DNA of 64,000 nt, from the NCBI GenBank assembly GCA_018350325.1, contig JAEVLN010000002.1:4509456-4573455 (forward strand), in the 5' to 3' direction. The position numbers were made by a program, and so were the translations under genes. Below are positions 36,574 through 46,993 of this stretch, piece by piece. Every line of letters begins with the position of its first letter. Position 1 is the stretch's first letter. Origin of the DNA: Globodera rostochiensis. Its lineage: Eukaryota > Nematoda > Chromadorea > Rhabditida > Heteroderidae. Under the pieces are notes generated by a model, which saw nothing but the letters and a program-made list of their open reading frames with translations, was not told the origin of the DNA and did no database searches.

Positions 36574-36699
36574 GAATGGAAGTTCATGCACATTTCGTTT
36601 GTTGCATCAAATCGGGGTTTAAGATCACTTTATGTTTTTTATTTACCCTCACTTTTGACACAGAGATGTGTAAAATTAAGTTTGTTTTATAGTCTTTGA
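36574..36699 (+). pseudogene. conserved ORF, copy A of the EWK-SFVASN island
   Basis: The + frame EWKFMHISFVASNRGLRSLY then VFYLPSLLTQRCVKLSLF is shared with the 53478-53648 copy (EWKLTHLSFVASNCGLRSVY and LPSLLTQRCVKLSLF). Changes include synonymous ones (TTA/TTG, AGA/AGG, AGA/CGA) and conservative replacements (I/L, L/V, V/I). No acceptor is present in this copy, and the 55.4-kb third copy has a frame-breaking deletion, so I treat the family as decaying. Confidence 0.3.
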
Positions 36700-36911
36700 T
36701 AAAGTTCGCAAATTGGCGCCAATTCTTCTGCTTTATTAACTAAGGTTGATTGTGCCTTTGTCTAATGTTTTTTTTGTTTTGATTAGGTTTTAAAAGTTTA
36801 AAATTTAATCAAATTGTTTGTCAACATTAAAAAGCAACTTTTTAGAAAGAAAACTGTTTAAAAGTTAAATTCATTTTAAAAGCCAAAAATTTTACATAGT
36901 TTTTCTTCTAG

Positions 36912-36940
36912 AGCTCATGCTGACGAGAAGAAGTTCCTGA
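36912..36940 (+). CDS. tiny terminal exon LMLTRRSS, three paralogues
   Basis: The acceptor AGTTTTTCTTCTAG ends at 36911. After two carry-over bases the frame is LMLTRRSS then TGA. The paralogues at 53831-53859 and 55768-55796 have the same acceptor, and the three differences from this copy (CTC/CTT, ACG/ACA, TCC/TCT) are all synonymous in this frame. The overlapping frame AHADEKKFLKL would need replacements. The exon encodes only the last eight residues of something. Confidence 0.4.
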
Positions 36941-37920
36941 AGCTTAAAAAATATACTAATTTATAATTATAACTTTGTTACCGCATTCGTTGAGCTATCC
37001 ATATTAGTTGCACACTCTTGTTCCTTTGCTCTGATAGGTATTTCGATGAACACAGCAGCGTTTAAATTGTTTTGTAAAAAATGTTATATAGTTGCGAATA
37101 ATTAGATTTACCCACTTTTTTTGATAATAAATTTGTTTTAAATTTGAACACTATAACTAAGGACAGATCAATGGGAACCGTCAAGGGTTTTTCCATTTCG
37201 CGAACTTTTTTAGTAGCTATAAAGTTATATTTAATAAATAATTTGTTGCTAAACCTTTCAGCGTTGAAGAAGAATCCTGATACCTCTCACAGTACATTTT
37301 GTACCCTTGAAACTTGAACTTTACTTTATAGGTTTAAATTTATTTCTTTTATTTTTGTATATGAATTTTTTAATTATTTATCATATTTCATTTTTTTGCT
37401 TAGTTTCATTCTCTTTTATATTTTTTTTATAAATATTCATGAATTGATGTACTATGTTTGCTATTTAAATATTAATCTTAAACTTTGTTAATTTTGTTTA
37501 TTTGTCAACTACAAACAAAATTTTGTTAAATTTATTGTAATTTCATGTTAAAATGTTCTTGCTTTAAATAACTTATAATATAGTCAAATCGAATACGATC
37601 CAATAAACACTTAATTTATGTGGTTTTTTGGGCTTTTTGCTAGATTCGGTGGCGCAACTGGTATTAATCCATGATTTTTAGTTGTTAAAAATTTGCATAT
37701 TTACTCTGCTTTTTGGTTAAGTCTAATATTATTTTAAAAAAGCTAATTAAACTATAATATTTCCCATGAAGGTGAACGCATCAACTACTTGAGCGTCGCT
37801 TCCATTGATGTCCGGAACACAAACATTTTTATTAAATCCTTTAATATTATATTACAAACACTTAATTTGTTTAATTCATATGGTTAATATAGTTTTTTAT
37901 AACATATTATTACCTTTATA

Positions 37921-38130
37921 ATGTTTAAACCAAGAAGCAAATTTTTGAGTACGGCGAGGGGGAGGGGAGGATGGGGTATTTTCGAAAAAATGGACAACAC
38001 CGACAACATCAATAAAGAATGTTCAGTCGCTTCTGTCTGGCTATTTGAACGCTCTCCAGCTCCACAATTAGCTTGTCCCGTGTACCAACCGAAAAAAACA
38101 TCGAATAAGAACAAAAAATTAAAAAACTGA
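37921..38130 (+). other. GC-rich conserved island, open on both strands
   Basis: This island and its copy at 57192-57380 are about 95% identical and open on both strands in both copies. On + they read RGRGGWGIFEKMDNTD; on minus they read SIFSKIPHPPLPLAVLKN. Nine differences are spread over all codon positions in either reading, so the comparison does not show coding constraint. A G/A-rich core (GGCGAGGGGGAGGGGAGGAT) is identical. It may be functional noncoding DNA or a young decaying exon. Confidence 0.35.
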
Positions 38131-38859
38131 TTTTTTAATTTATTAAATTATTTTATTCATTGATTTTTGAGCATCTATTTACTAAATAATTTTGTCATTA
38201 GAATAATTTCATACTTAGAGGTCAGTTTAATATTCGTTCTATTTGATTTAATTAGCACAATGTTTTTAGTCCGAAAGGCATCATTTTTATTGCACTTCCA
38301 GTCTTGTTAAATGATTACTATTTTATTTTTAACAAATGAAAGAATTAATTTTATTTTGATAAAAATAATTGGTTTGTTTTAATTTATTGACTTGTCTTGA
38401 AACCCGCTGTTGGATTCTCAATACCTTTCCTGCGATGTTGATAATAAAAGTGGAATTTTTATTACCAAAATACATTAGGAAAAATAAATTTCCTTTTGCA
38501 TTTTGACACATAATTAAACCGTGATATTGTAAACACTAAAAAAAAAGACGATTTTCTTTTTTCAGAATGTAAAAATTATATCTTAAAAAATTAATTTTTA
38601 TAAAGCTAATTATATTTTTTAATTCAAAGGTTTTTTTAAATTACATTTTTTAAAACCTGTATTTATTGGAATGCGAAGCATACTTTTATATAATTGTCAC
38701 TAAACCTCAATTAAATGTTTATAATTTAATCGTTTTATTCTTAATTTGAACAATTGTTGGCTGTAGCATGCGCCTGTCTGTCGTCAAGCAAGCACAGGTT
38801 GTTGTATTTTCTACTATTATTTAATTAATTTATTAAACAAAAGCAAAATTTTCCCTTAG

Positions 38860-38883
38860 CAATGCCAGCGCGTACTAAAATAG
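38860..38883 (+). CDS. paralogue of QCQRVLK terminal exon
   Basis: The acceptor AAAATTTTCCCTTAG is followed by QCQRVLK and TAG. See 33290-33322 for the synonymous-difference evidence. It lies just beyond the left copy of the segmental duplication. Confidence 0.32.
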   Translation, partial: QCQRVLK

Positions 38884-39440
38884 GTTGAATCATTTCATTG
38901 AATTTTATCCGACTAATAACCTGTGTATTTGCGATTTATTTATTTGTGTTCTTATAATATTTTATATTTTTTTTGAATTTTATCCTCCGATGTTCATTTT
39001 TACTTTTTGGTCAATTCACCTTAAAGTTTAAAAATTACTCTTATGGTCAAATCACAAAAGATAACATTTTTTGTTAAATTAATGCTTAATCAAATTTGTA
39101 AAAAATTATTTCCTATAAATTTGTATTTAATGTTCAGGCAATAATATTGCTCATGTTTATTTTTTAATCCTTTTTTTAGATTTAATTATTAAACATATTT
39201 ACTAACATATCTCTTTTTGATATTTTCGAGATTAATTTCATTTATAAAAAAAGATTTTTAGTAAATAAATTTCCGCATACATAATTTGTTGATTTTATAT
39301 TAACGCTTTTGGATGTTTATAATAAAATATCAAAATTGAAATCATCCTCTTTGATTCAACCAATTAGTTTACTCAATTTTTATTCTTATAATGTTTTGCA
39401 TTACACTGGATTTTTTATAAATATAGAGACTAACAAAGCA

Positions 39441-39563
39441 ATGTCCTCGCGCATATTCTTGGAGTTAACTGTCACAAGGAACAGAAACTGTGGATTAACC
39501 GCAACCATCAGGGCCTTACAGCCTGCCTGTACAACGCGTCATTTTTGCATGAGCGCACAATGA
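39441..39563 (+). CDS. ORF with ATG, 40 aa, unknown
   Basis: From ATG 39441 the frame MSSRIFLELTVTRNRNCGLT then ATIRALQPACTTRHFCMSAQ ends TGA at 39561-39563. The GC-richer island (about 39435-39565) matches the ORF exactly. The frame is open further upstream but the DNA there is T-rich, so ATG 39441 is the chosen start. It is close to the BED/hAT remnant and could derive from a transposon. No family recognised. Confidence 0.35.
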   Translation: MSSRIFLELTVTRNRNCGLTATIRALQPACTTRHFCMSAQ

Positions 39564-39823
39564 AGAAAATATCGTCAGCCCCTGTGCAGTAATGAATTTT
39601 TGTTATATTTTTATTCTGCACTTGTCTTTAGTGTAAAACATGATACGAAATATTTTATAATTTACCATGCCAATGAATTAGTTACCTTTGCGTAATTAGC
39701 GGTCGTCTTTCCATTTCTAATTTAGATGAAAATTTGCGCTTGACGTCGTTTAAACCCCCCTTTCGCTTAAAGCCGTGTGGTATTGTTGTTTAGTTTGGGT
39801 ATAATGTCGAATCATTCTAAATT

Positions 39824-40042
39824 TTAAAAATAATTTATGAGCAAAAGCTTAACCATTTCTGCATTTTCCGACTCAAACAATTTGAGCGCATCCTCATGAT
39901 TTTTGGTCTTCAGATGATTAATCATGTTTGATGTCGATCGGTCTTTGGGTGTCATCAATAACTCACCACATTTCAGGCATTTTCTCTTTCTTTCGGCTCC
40001 CGTTTTAACTTCAGAAAAGAATTTCCAAATTTTTGCGACCAT
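39824..40042 (-). CDS. BED-type zinc finger, hAT transposase N-terminus remnant
   Basis: On minus the ORF starts at ATG 40042 (MVAKIWKFFSEVKTGAERKR) and holds a BED finger: an aromatic start (KIWKFF), C-x2-C (CLKCGELL), then H-x5-H (NHLKTKNH), followed by an acidic helix. BED fingers bind DNA and typically sit at the N-terminus of hAT-family transposases. The frame ends shortly after, and no catalytic region is visible nearby on this strand. A donor-like ATG|GTTAAG at about 39855 may end the exon. It is likely a transposon remnant or a domesticated first exon. Confidence 0.75.
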   Translation of the reverse strand: MVAKIWKFFSEVKTGAERKRKCLKCGELLMTPKDRSTSNMINHLKTKNHEDALKLFESENAEMVKLLLINYF

Positions 40043-40246
40043 CGCGCAATCTCTTAAATTAAAAAATACCGAATAACAAATATAGAAATATGGTTGAAGC
40101 ATGAACAACACAATTACTATCGCAATTTTTGGTGTAAAAGTCAATTAGTTCGTGCAAACTGAATTATTAATTAAAAAATCATTTTTTGGCAAAATGTCTG
40201 ATACAATATTTAATTTTCTCAACAAACTCCCATAAAATGCCATCAT

Positions 40247-40406
40247 TAGGGGTGTAATTTTCAAACCGAAAAACCGATAAACCGGTACCCCCGGTTTTCG
40301 GTTAGGCCGGTTTTACGACCCCCGGTTTTCGGTTTCGGTTTTTGGGCCAAAAAAGCCGGTTTTCGGTTTCGGTTTCGGTTCGGTTAACCGAGCGTGAGCA
40401 ACCCTA
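40247..40406. mobile_element. hAT-like end or MITE with CCGGTTTTCGGTT repeats
   Basis: Just upstream of the BED ORF lies a 160-bp GC-rich block starting TAGGGGTGTAATTTTC and ending CAACCCTA, with short inverted ends (TAGGGGTG against TAGGGTTG). It is filled with variants of CGGTTTTCGGTTTCGGTT. No clean 8-bp target duplication is visible. Such pseudo-palindromic CCGGTT blocks recur at 43102-43221 and near 61115-61190. Confidence 0.5.
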
Positions 40407-40927
40407 TTTTTAATGATAAAATAAGGAATTATCACATAAGTTGTGTTTATATTTATCTTTCCAGTCTATAAAATGGCATTTGGATGTAGTAATTACCAGT
40501 TTTTAATAGAAAAGTTTGCAAATAAATTTTTAGTGCCAAAGACTTTTCAATTTTTGCTCGCACCTTAAATTTTGTAACATTTGCTTAAGATATCTTTTTG
40601 GAAAATTTGAAGAATGGCAGCTCTGACTTTATTTACTTCTTTTTTCGTGACTTTTTTTAACGTCTTTATGACGCCAAATAAAATTACATTTAGAATAGTA
40701 TTAATTGTTTTCTAATAATAATAAAGAATTATGTTCTTATGTTTACTTGCTGAAGAAGGTCCAGTCAATCACATTTTCAGTTCTTCAAAATCATTTAGTT
40801 TTTTTTTATTTCTGGTGTTAGGGTACAGTTTATTAATACACAAATTAAAAACATGTTTCTGACTTTATTCTCTTCTTTTTTTTCACGACATTTTTAAAGT
40901 TTTTTTGTTCTTTACACTTTATAAATA

Positions 40928-41636
40928 CCGTATATGCTCTTTTAATTCCATCCTCTCTAATAATGTCGCCCTTTCTGAGAAGGTTGAAAAATAATGTAGC
41001 CCGCTCTAATAATGTCGCCGGTCACCCCCTCTAATAATGTCGCCCCAATTTCACATTACAAATCCAAATTTATCATTTCTCTTCCACTGGCTAAAATTTG
41101 ATGAGATGTAACGGGGAAAAATATGAGTGTGTTTCAAGTTTGTACCTAGTAATTTTTTTCGGGGAGGAGCTAAAACCCGATTTTTAGGGGTGCATTTTTG
41201 AAATTTGAAAAAGGCAATCTTTAGGGTGCATTTTTGGAGTTTATTGCATTTTTCTTAAGGAATTATTTCGAAAAAAGTTGGATTTTAGGGGTGATTTTTG
41301 GCTTTTATAGAATTTCCTTAAAGAATTTTTCCAGAAGAAAAGTTTCTCCAAAATCAATTTGGGGGTCAAATTTTTGTGTTTTTTGATGGAATTTGCTAAG
41401 AAAATTGGTTCAAAAACTACGAATTTTGCAAACAAAAGGGACCCCTTTTGGGGTTTTCTCAAAAAAAATTTTGCCAGCTGAAATATAGAAATTGTGAGGA
41501 AAAAGTGAAGAATTTTCGTAATAGATGAACATATCGCCAAATACATTGAAAATAATGTCGCTATCTCTAATAATATCGCCCTTTCTGAGGAGGTTGAAAA
41601 ATAATGTCGCCGGTGGAATTAAAAGAGCATATACGT
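40928..41636. mobile_element. TIR element flanked by TA, 709 bp
   Basis: The ends carry a perfect 22-bp terminal inverted repeat whose first 20 bases are CGTATATGCTCTTTTAATTC, starting one base inside 40928 and 41636. The dinucleotide TA lies directly outside each end (40926-40927 and 41637-41638). Next to the TIRs, both ends have inner direct repeats of CTCTAATAATGTCGCC with CTTTCTGAGAAGGTTGAAAA. A TA target site suggests the Tc1/mariner (pogo/Tigger-like) group, which is inference. Internal frames are not transposase-like, so it is non-autonomous. Confidence 0.8.
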
Positions 41637-42440
41637 TATATTCATTGTTTAAAGACCATATAATAATAAAGTTATGTGTATAAATTAGCATTTATATTTA
41701 AATTATGCTGACTTTATTTTATTTTTATGCTCCCTACAAGTATTGCTTGTATAATAAAGCGATTCTTGATCCCCCGTTAACCATTCTAAAAAATCTTTTT
41801 ATTATAAAAAAATTTTAACAACAATTGTTTTTGTTATTAATAAAAATAAATGTTATATTTATTTATTTTGGTTTAGCAGGTTTTTTAATAATTGAATATT
41901 TACTATGTTTCTTAAGAAAGGTTCATAAATTTGGAAGTTTTAAAATTATCTTGAATGTTTATTTTGTATCGCGAGTTGGTATTTTTAATATATAGAATGA
42001 GTATAATTTCTCGTAGCTTTTTGTGAAACTATCATGAGTCGTTTCGTCATTTTAAAAAGATTTTAGTTGCTAACGCCTTTTATGCAATCAACTTTTTTTT
42101 AATGCTTTTTATCAAAATAATCTTGTATTTGCAAGTCTCTGTTTTTAATTCATTTGCATTTTATTTTTTATTCAAATTTTTTAAATTTTTTTTATTTATT
42201 CTAAGTCTTCTGGGGTTACGATGCAATATATTATACATTTAAATATTGAAAATTTTTAAGCCTTTTTCAGATGTTTTATTAAATAGTTGGAAATTTTGTT
42301 ATTATTTCACCTTTATTATTTATTATTTCTCTTTGTTGTGCATTTTGAGCTGAGCATCCAGTCACCGTTTTGCTGTTTCTGCTCTCTTAATGTGTTTTAA
42401 ACTTTAATATTTTTCATCTCGATAAAAAAAGCTTGTATAG

Positions 42441-42529
42441 TGGCAGTTGAACCGAATTCTGCTGTTCTTTGCCCGCGTCTTTTGTTCCTCCAAAATATTT
42501 TCAACGTCGCCGTGCAGCCGAATCTCTGA
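42441..42529 (+). CDS. candidate terminal exon
   Basis: After GCTTGTATAG and two carry-over bases the frame is AVEPNSAVLCPRLLFLQNIF then NVAVQPNL to TGA at 42527. The same frame is open upstream (KKACIV). GC content drops at the stop and an AATAAA follows within about 8 bp. No family recognised. Confidence 0.37.
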
Positions 42530-43101
42530 AAAATAAATTGCGCTTTTTTTTATTTATATAAATATAAATGCTTCATTTTGAAGTTTTTAAAGTAAGGCTT
42601 ATATTTATTGCAATTCCAGTTACTTTTTGTATACTGAGTTGGGTTTTTTATATAGATATGTAAAATGTATTGCATATTATTATTATTTTACTTAAAAATT
42701 ATCCCCAATCGAGTGGGTTAAAAATTTCGTTGGTGTGTGCTTTATGTGGTAATTGTAATTACTAAGTTTAATAATGTATTTTGTTTAAAATAGATATTTT
42801 GTAAACACTTTTTGTCTGGCTATTATAATTAAAATATAAAAAATATTTTTTGCTATAGTATTTTTGTTCCTAAACAAAGTCAACTTTAAATGATAAGCAT
42901 AGCCGTCACAATACCAACTTAAATATCATAATCATTGTTACATGAATGCCCTTGGTATAGCATACACTACATGTTGTTTACCGTTTTAGGACCGTATTAA
43001 TTTGAAATTCCTTTAGGTTTTCAAATTTTTTTTAACCATTAAAAATAAGTTTTATTTTCATTAAAAGTCATTTAATATAAGACAAAAAAATCCAATAACT
43101 A

Positions 43102-43221
43102 GATGTGCTTAAACCGCCGGTTTAGGTACTGCGTTATCGGTTATCCGGGAAACAGACCCGGTTTTCGTAACCGGTTTCCCAAACAAATTACCCGGTTTTC
43201 GTAACCGTTTAAGCGACACTG
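43102..43221. mobile_element. degraded hAT-type MITE with CCGG/GGTT repeats
   Basis: The left end GATGTGCTTAAACC and right end (inverted) CAGTGTCGCTTAAACGG are imperfect inverted repeats, the right end having the CAGTG start common in hAT elements. The flanking 8-mers AATAACTA and TACAACTA match at six of eight positions, as expected for an old target duplication. It has no ORF. Confidence 0.5.
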
Positions 43222-43348
43222 TACAACTATAATTTAATCCCGTTTTTTTGGCAGAATTAATGCATAAATGTTGTAATGTAAACAAGTGAATTTTTGTGCT
43301 TATTATTGTCATACTAAATATGGTAATACTTTCTATTATTATGATTTT

Positions 43349-43570
43349 TTAGTCATATATGTTTCAGTTAATTTTTAAACTTAATGACTTCGTCGAGCCC
43401 TGAGGAAGATAAATGCTCAGACATTTTGAAATTCTTGCTTTTGTGATTTTATTAAATTTGATTTTTTAGTCATATATGTTTCAGTTAATTTTTAAACTAA
43501 ATGACTTCGTCGAGCCCTGAGGAAGATAAATGCTCAGACATTTTGAAATTCTTGCTACCTTTAATTTAAA
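43349..43570. repeat. tandem duplication, 117-bp period
   Basis: AGTCATATATGTTTCAG occurs at 43351 and 43468. Each copy continues with nearly identical sequence through ATGACTTCGTCGAGCCCTGA to AAATTCTTGCT. In both, an acceptor (TATGTTTCAG) lies about 16 bp upstream of an ATG whose frame reads MTSSSPEEDKCSDILKFLL and stops soon after. That arrangement suits a trans-spliced 5' exon. On minus the same segment is also an 18-codon ORF. Confidence 0.8.
43383..43446 (+). CDS. possible trans-spliced first exon MTSSSPEEDKCSD
   Basis: ATG 43383 follows a TTTCAG acceptor by 16 bp, as in SL-spliced nematode 5' ends, and reads MTSSSPEEDKCSDILKFLLL to TGA. The tandem copy at 43500-43565 keeps the same peptide up to KFLL, then PLI and TAA. 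No conserved donor is seen, so downstream joins are unknown. The acidic serine-rich start is protein-like but no family is recognised. Confidence 0.3.
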
Positions 43571-44394
43571 GTATTTTTGTGATTTTATTAAATTTTTAAA
43601 TTTACAATTTTTTTTATTTATTTTTATAAAATATAATTTAGACAATTGCGTTTAGAACTTTTTATTTTTGTAACCGCTTTACATGCCTAATAATGGCAGG
43701 TCGGTTGGTTTCCGTTTTGATTACAATCGCTCTTGCATTTTAAAGGCTATTACACGCGCAAAGCATGCGATATATAATTCGTTTCTTTACAGAATATTTT
43801 TCGTAATTTTTAAAATAACAGTGTTTATTCAAACGTTTTGTTTGTGCTCAAATAGTAACATATATTTTCGAAATAATTTATCTTTTTTTTAAATCTTTTA
43901 CAGCTTTTTAATTTAAAATTATATTTTTTGATCTAACAAAAGTGTCTATTTTTGGAAGGTTTGCGCTTTTTTTGGTAAAATTTGGAATGTCGAATTTTGT
44001 TGATTTTTAGCGGGTTTTATTTTTATTCTCGAGAGTCTTTATTTGTAATATTCTTGAACTTTAACAAATTCGTGTTTCTAGTTTTAATTAATTTTGTAAT
44101 TTCTTATTTCAAATAGTTTTTCATTTATTTATCATTTTTGAAGCTTATTAGATTATGGTTTTCTTAATCATATATTTCGCCGACTGATATATCTTCTATT
44201 GATTTTTGTTTTGAAATAATTAATATTATTATTGTTTCAAAACCTTTAATTTAAAATTACATTGATTAGGTACCTTGGCTCCATCTCCTGGCTAAATAAT
44301 TTCTAGTTTTCTTATTAAAATTTAAACTTTTTTTAAATTAGTGATTTATTTCATTTCACAGCGTTTCAAAATAACAGTTTTCTACTTTTTACCT

Positions 44395-44505
44395 GGGGGG
44401 GGGGGGATTCAATCAATGGAGGGGGGGGGGGGGGGTTGGAGGGGCAGATGATATGTGTCCTGTTGGGGATGGCGTCGTTTTGTGTTGGAGGGGGGGGGGG
44501 GGTGA
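44395..44505 (+). repeat. cluster of poly-G tracts
   Basis: Three G-runs of roughly 10 or more bases lie within 110 bp, interrupted by ATTCAATCAATGGA-type spacers, all on +. Translated on minus they give spurious polyproline. Such tracts can form G-quadruplexes; other + strand G-runs occur at about 3066-3082, 34634-34649 and 48196-48212. Confidence 0.85.
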
Positions 44506-45239
44506 AATCGATGAATGGATTCATTGAGCTAAGGGAACAAACATTAGCCACATTTTTATTTATGTTGGTCAACGCGAAACATTTTCATATTGAATTTAGC
44601 TTCCAAATTTCATATTTTTCATGAATAAAACTTTGATCACATTATTTATCATATTGAAAAAAAGCATTGGAAAAATTGCAGCAGTCCCCAAACTGTAAAT
44701 CACCCAAAACCACATATTTGCGTTTTTTTTCTTGTAAGAAGTGATTTCATTTTTTTATTTGTTTGCGATTTAAAAACCTTTTTATGATAGAGCTTTTTAA
44801 CAATTTTTGTTTCATCTTTATGTATGATTTTATGATAATTTGGTAATTATAAATTGGTAAATTTTTTTAATGTTTTTTATTTATTACGCACAATTGGTTT
44901 AATTTATCATTATGTTGACATTTTTTTTTTGATAGCCAATATTTTTTTATTTGCATTTTATTATATCCCATGTTTTATTCCGTAGTTCATCTTAATATTG
45001 TATTGAAATACTTCTGTATCTGCTTTAGAATTTGACAAAATGATATTCTTGTATTTTTTATTTATATTATTCATTTTAAAATCGTACAAAAATTTATTCA
45101 AGTTTTGAGCAAGTAGCCATACGTAACATTTATTCTTTATTGCAAAAATTCATAAAGTACCAACATTTTAAAAATACGGTAATTTTTTAGAGCTTTTTAA
45201 CAATCGGTGACCGATTTCTGGGGGTCAGAGGATTTTTCA

Positions 45240-45900
45240 TCCCAAATGAATTTTCATAAAACCTAGCAAAAATAAAAACGAAGAATTATTTAATTAATGA
45301 TTTAAAATAAAATTCCAAAATAATAAATAGAAGAAATAAAAGGCTGAATACTATAAACGAAAAAAATGCTCCGTTGAGACTGGGCGGTATATTATTCGAA
45401 CCCAAATGATCACACCAAATTAAAGTTAAACTTCGTCACTTAATAAACAAAATCTAGTTTTTTTTTATTGAAACTCCGTTTAGATCTTGCGCTTCATAAA
45501 CTATTCATCTCGTTTTTATACTTAAAAATATAAATAAAAAAATATCGAGTAATTATCAAAAAGAATAGAAATTTGTAGTTAAAGTTATGAAAAAATGAAC
45601 CGCTTTCGACAATGGCTAAATAAAAAAGCCGCCAACTATTAAGAAATGAAACAGGATAAATAAAAATTTTAGCTTAAAGTTTAATTATAAAAAGTTGTTG
45701 AATATTTATTAATAATATTAAAAGTTAAAATGCAAAAGTTAAGGAGAAATGCTAGGAGATTTTATTTACTCTAAAAAAACTCAGTCAAGGCGCCTTGTCT
45801 GAAAATATAAGGTCAAAAATATTTATCACACAACTAAAAAATATTCTAAGAAAAATTATGTTTAAACATACATTAATTTTTAATCTTTAAATTATTTAAA
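45240..45900. other. local A-rich island inside T-rich block
   Basis: For about 660 bp the + strand becomes A-rich, in contrast to both sides, with abrupt edges near CATAAAACCTAGC and GATTTTGCG. AGAGCTTTTTAACAAT occurs at about 44790 and again at 45187, just before the block. This may be an inverted insertion from an oppositely skewed region. No ORF is supported. Confidence 0.4.
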
Positions 45901-46909
45901 AAATATATATCGCATAAAATCCATTTTTGATGATTTTGCGTATGCGCGGAGCAAGAAGTTATAACTGGGGTTTTCCATAGCTAAGTTGATGAATTGCTAC
46001 TTTTTACAATTATTTTTATGAAAATCCACGCCTAACTTTTATAGTGATTGTTAGGTTATTGTATTCATTTTTTGAAAGATTTATGATATGGTCGCGTATA
46101 TTTTTTGAATGCACGATAACTTTGAATGAATTTATTTTTGATTATTTAAAATAGTAAGGTTTTTTGTTTATCCAATAATCGTACAATGTTTAGCATGAGC
46201 TTAGCATCTGACAATTTGACAGCATCAAAGTGGTTGTTTTTAAATTGTATGAATCATCGTTAATAAATGAGCTCAGCTGAATGTTGAAGCTTATATTAAA
46301 GTTATTATTACTAAATTGTTCCATTCACTTATTTAAAGTTACCCAATTTTTGTTAATTTTACAAATATTTTAAATACTTTTTTTTCTATTAATTTTGATA
46401 ACTCGTGTTGAGGGCCGCTTCGCCATGCCGAAACATGGCCCGGAATAGAGGTTAAGCTCTCTAATTACACTCCAAGTTTTTTTGTTGTAAAGTAATTATA
46501 AAAGTTCCGCCGATGACAAAAAATTTATTTGATTCTATCTTTTGATCTGTACGTTATTTGTCTCAAACAATTTTACCTTTCTAACCGTTATAAAAATTAA
46601 ATTTAACAATTGTAAAGAGTAAATACAATTTTGTTTAGTTTAAAAGTTTTTATATGCAGAAATTTAAAAATAAAATTTTATGATCTTTAAGAACTCGATG
46701 TTGTAACATATAATTTTTCAAATCCGTTGGTTGTTCTATTTTCAATTAATTTATTTAAACATAGGCGTAAAATAAAACTAATTTTTATTAATTGAAATTT
46801 TTTAATCTTATAAAATTTTTTTACTAAGCATGTGGTAATTTTGCAAAAACAATTAAGCTTTTTCGGTCCAAGTTCACGGTTGTTCAGAATATTTGTCTAT
46901 TCTGCAAAG

Positions 46910-46993
46910 GCCCTGTTTTTCGGGGAAGCCGACGCTGTCGTTCAATGCGTTCGCTCGGATGCCAATTCATTATGGCTTCACAAAATTCAATAA
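46910..46993 (+). CDS. candidate terminal exon ALFFGEADAVVQC
   Basis: The acceptor TGTCTATTCTGCAAAG ends at 46909. In phase 0 the frame ALFFGEADAVVQCVRSDANS then LWLHKIQ ends TAA at 46991. Composition is protein-like and the island matches the frame. A second + frame is open over a longer range (CLFCKGPVFRGSRRC and onward to 47034), so phase is uncertain. No family recognised. Confidence 0.38.
   Translation, partial: ALFFGEADAVVQCVRSDANSLWLHKIQ

Larger units (their letters stand above)
36560..38700. repeat. older segmental duplication, left copy
   Basis: 36560-37740 matches 53480-55000 (and its tandem copy 55420-56940), and 37740-38700 matches 57020-58070, all in the same orientation with substitutions and indels. 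Shared landmarks include GATAGGT before the GATGAACACAGCAGCG/GATGAACGCAGCAGCG word, CATCAACTACTTGAGCGTCG and GTCCGAAAGGCATCATTTTT. The left copy is single; the right copy has been extended by the tandem event. Confidence 0.9.

Noticed and set aside
41241..41691. Two minus ORFs of about 100 codons
   Set aside because: They run through the AT-rich interior and end of the TIR element and show no transposase motif.
44366..44572. Minus ORF rich in proline
   Set aside because: It is the translation of three poly-G tracts read on the opposite strand; no other coding signal.
45380..45420. tRNA-like box (GGGTTCGAA on minus)
   Set aside because: No matching A box or cloverleaf could be drawn around it; no tRNA found anywhere in the window.
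46410..46470. GC-rich hairpin-like patch GCCATGCCGAAACATGGC
   Set aside because: It looked like a structured RNA, but no known RNA family fits and it is equally open as protein on both strands.
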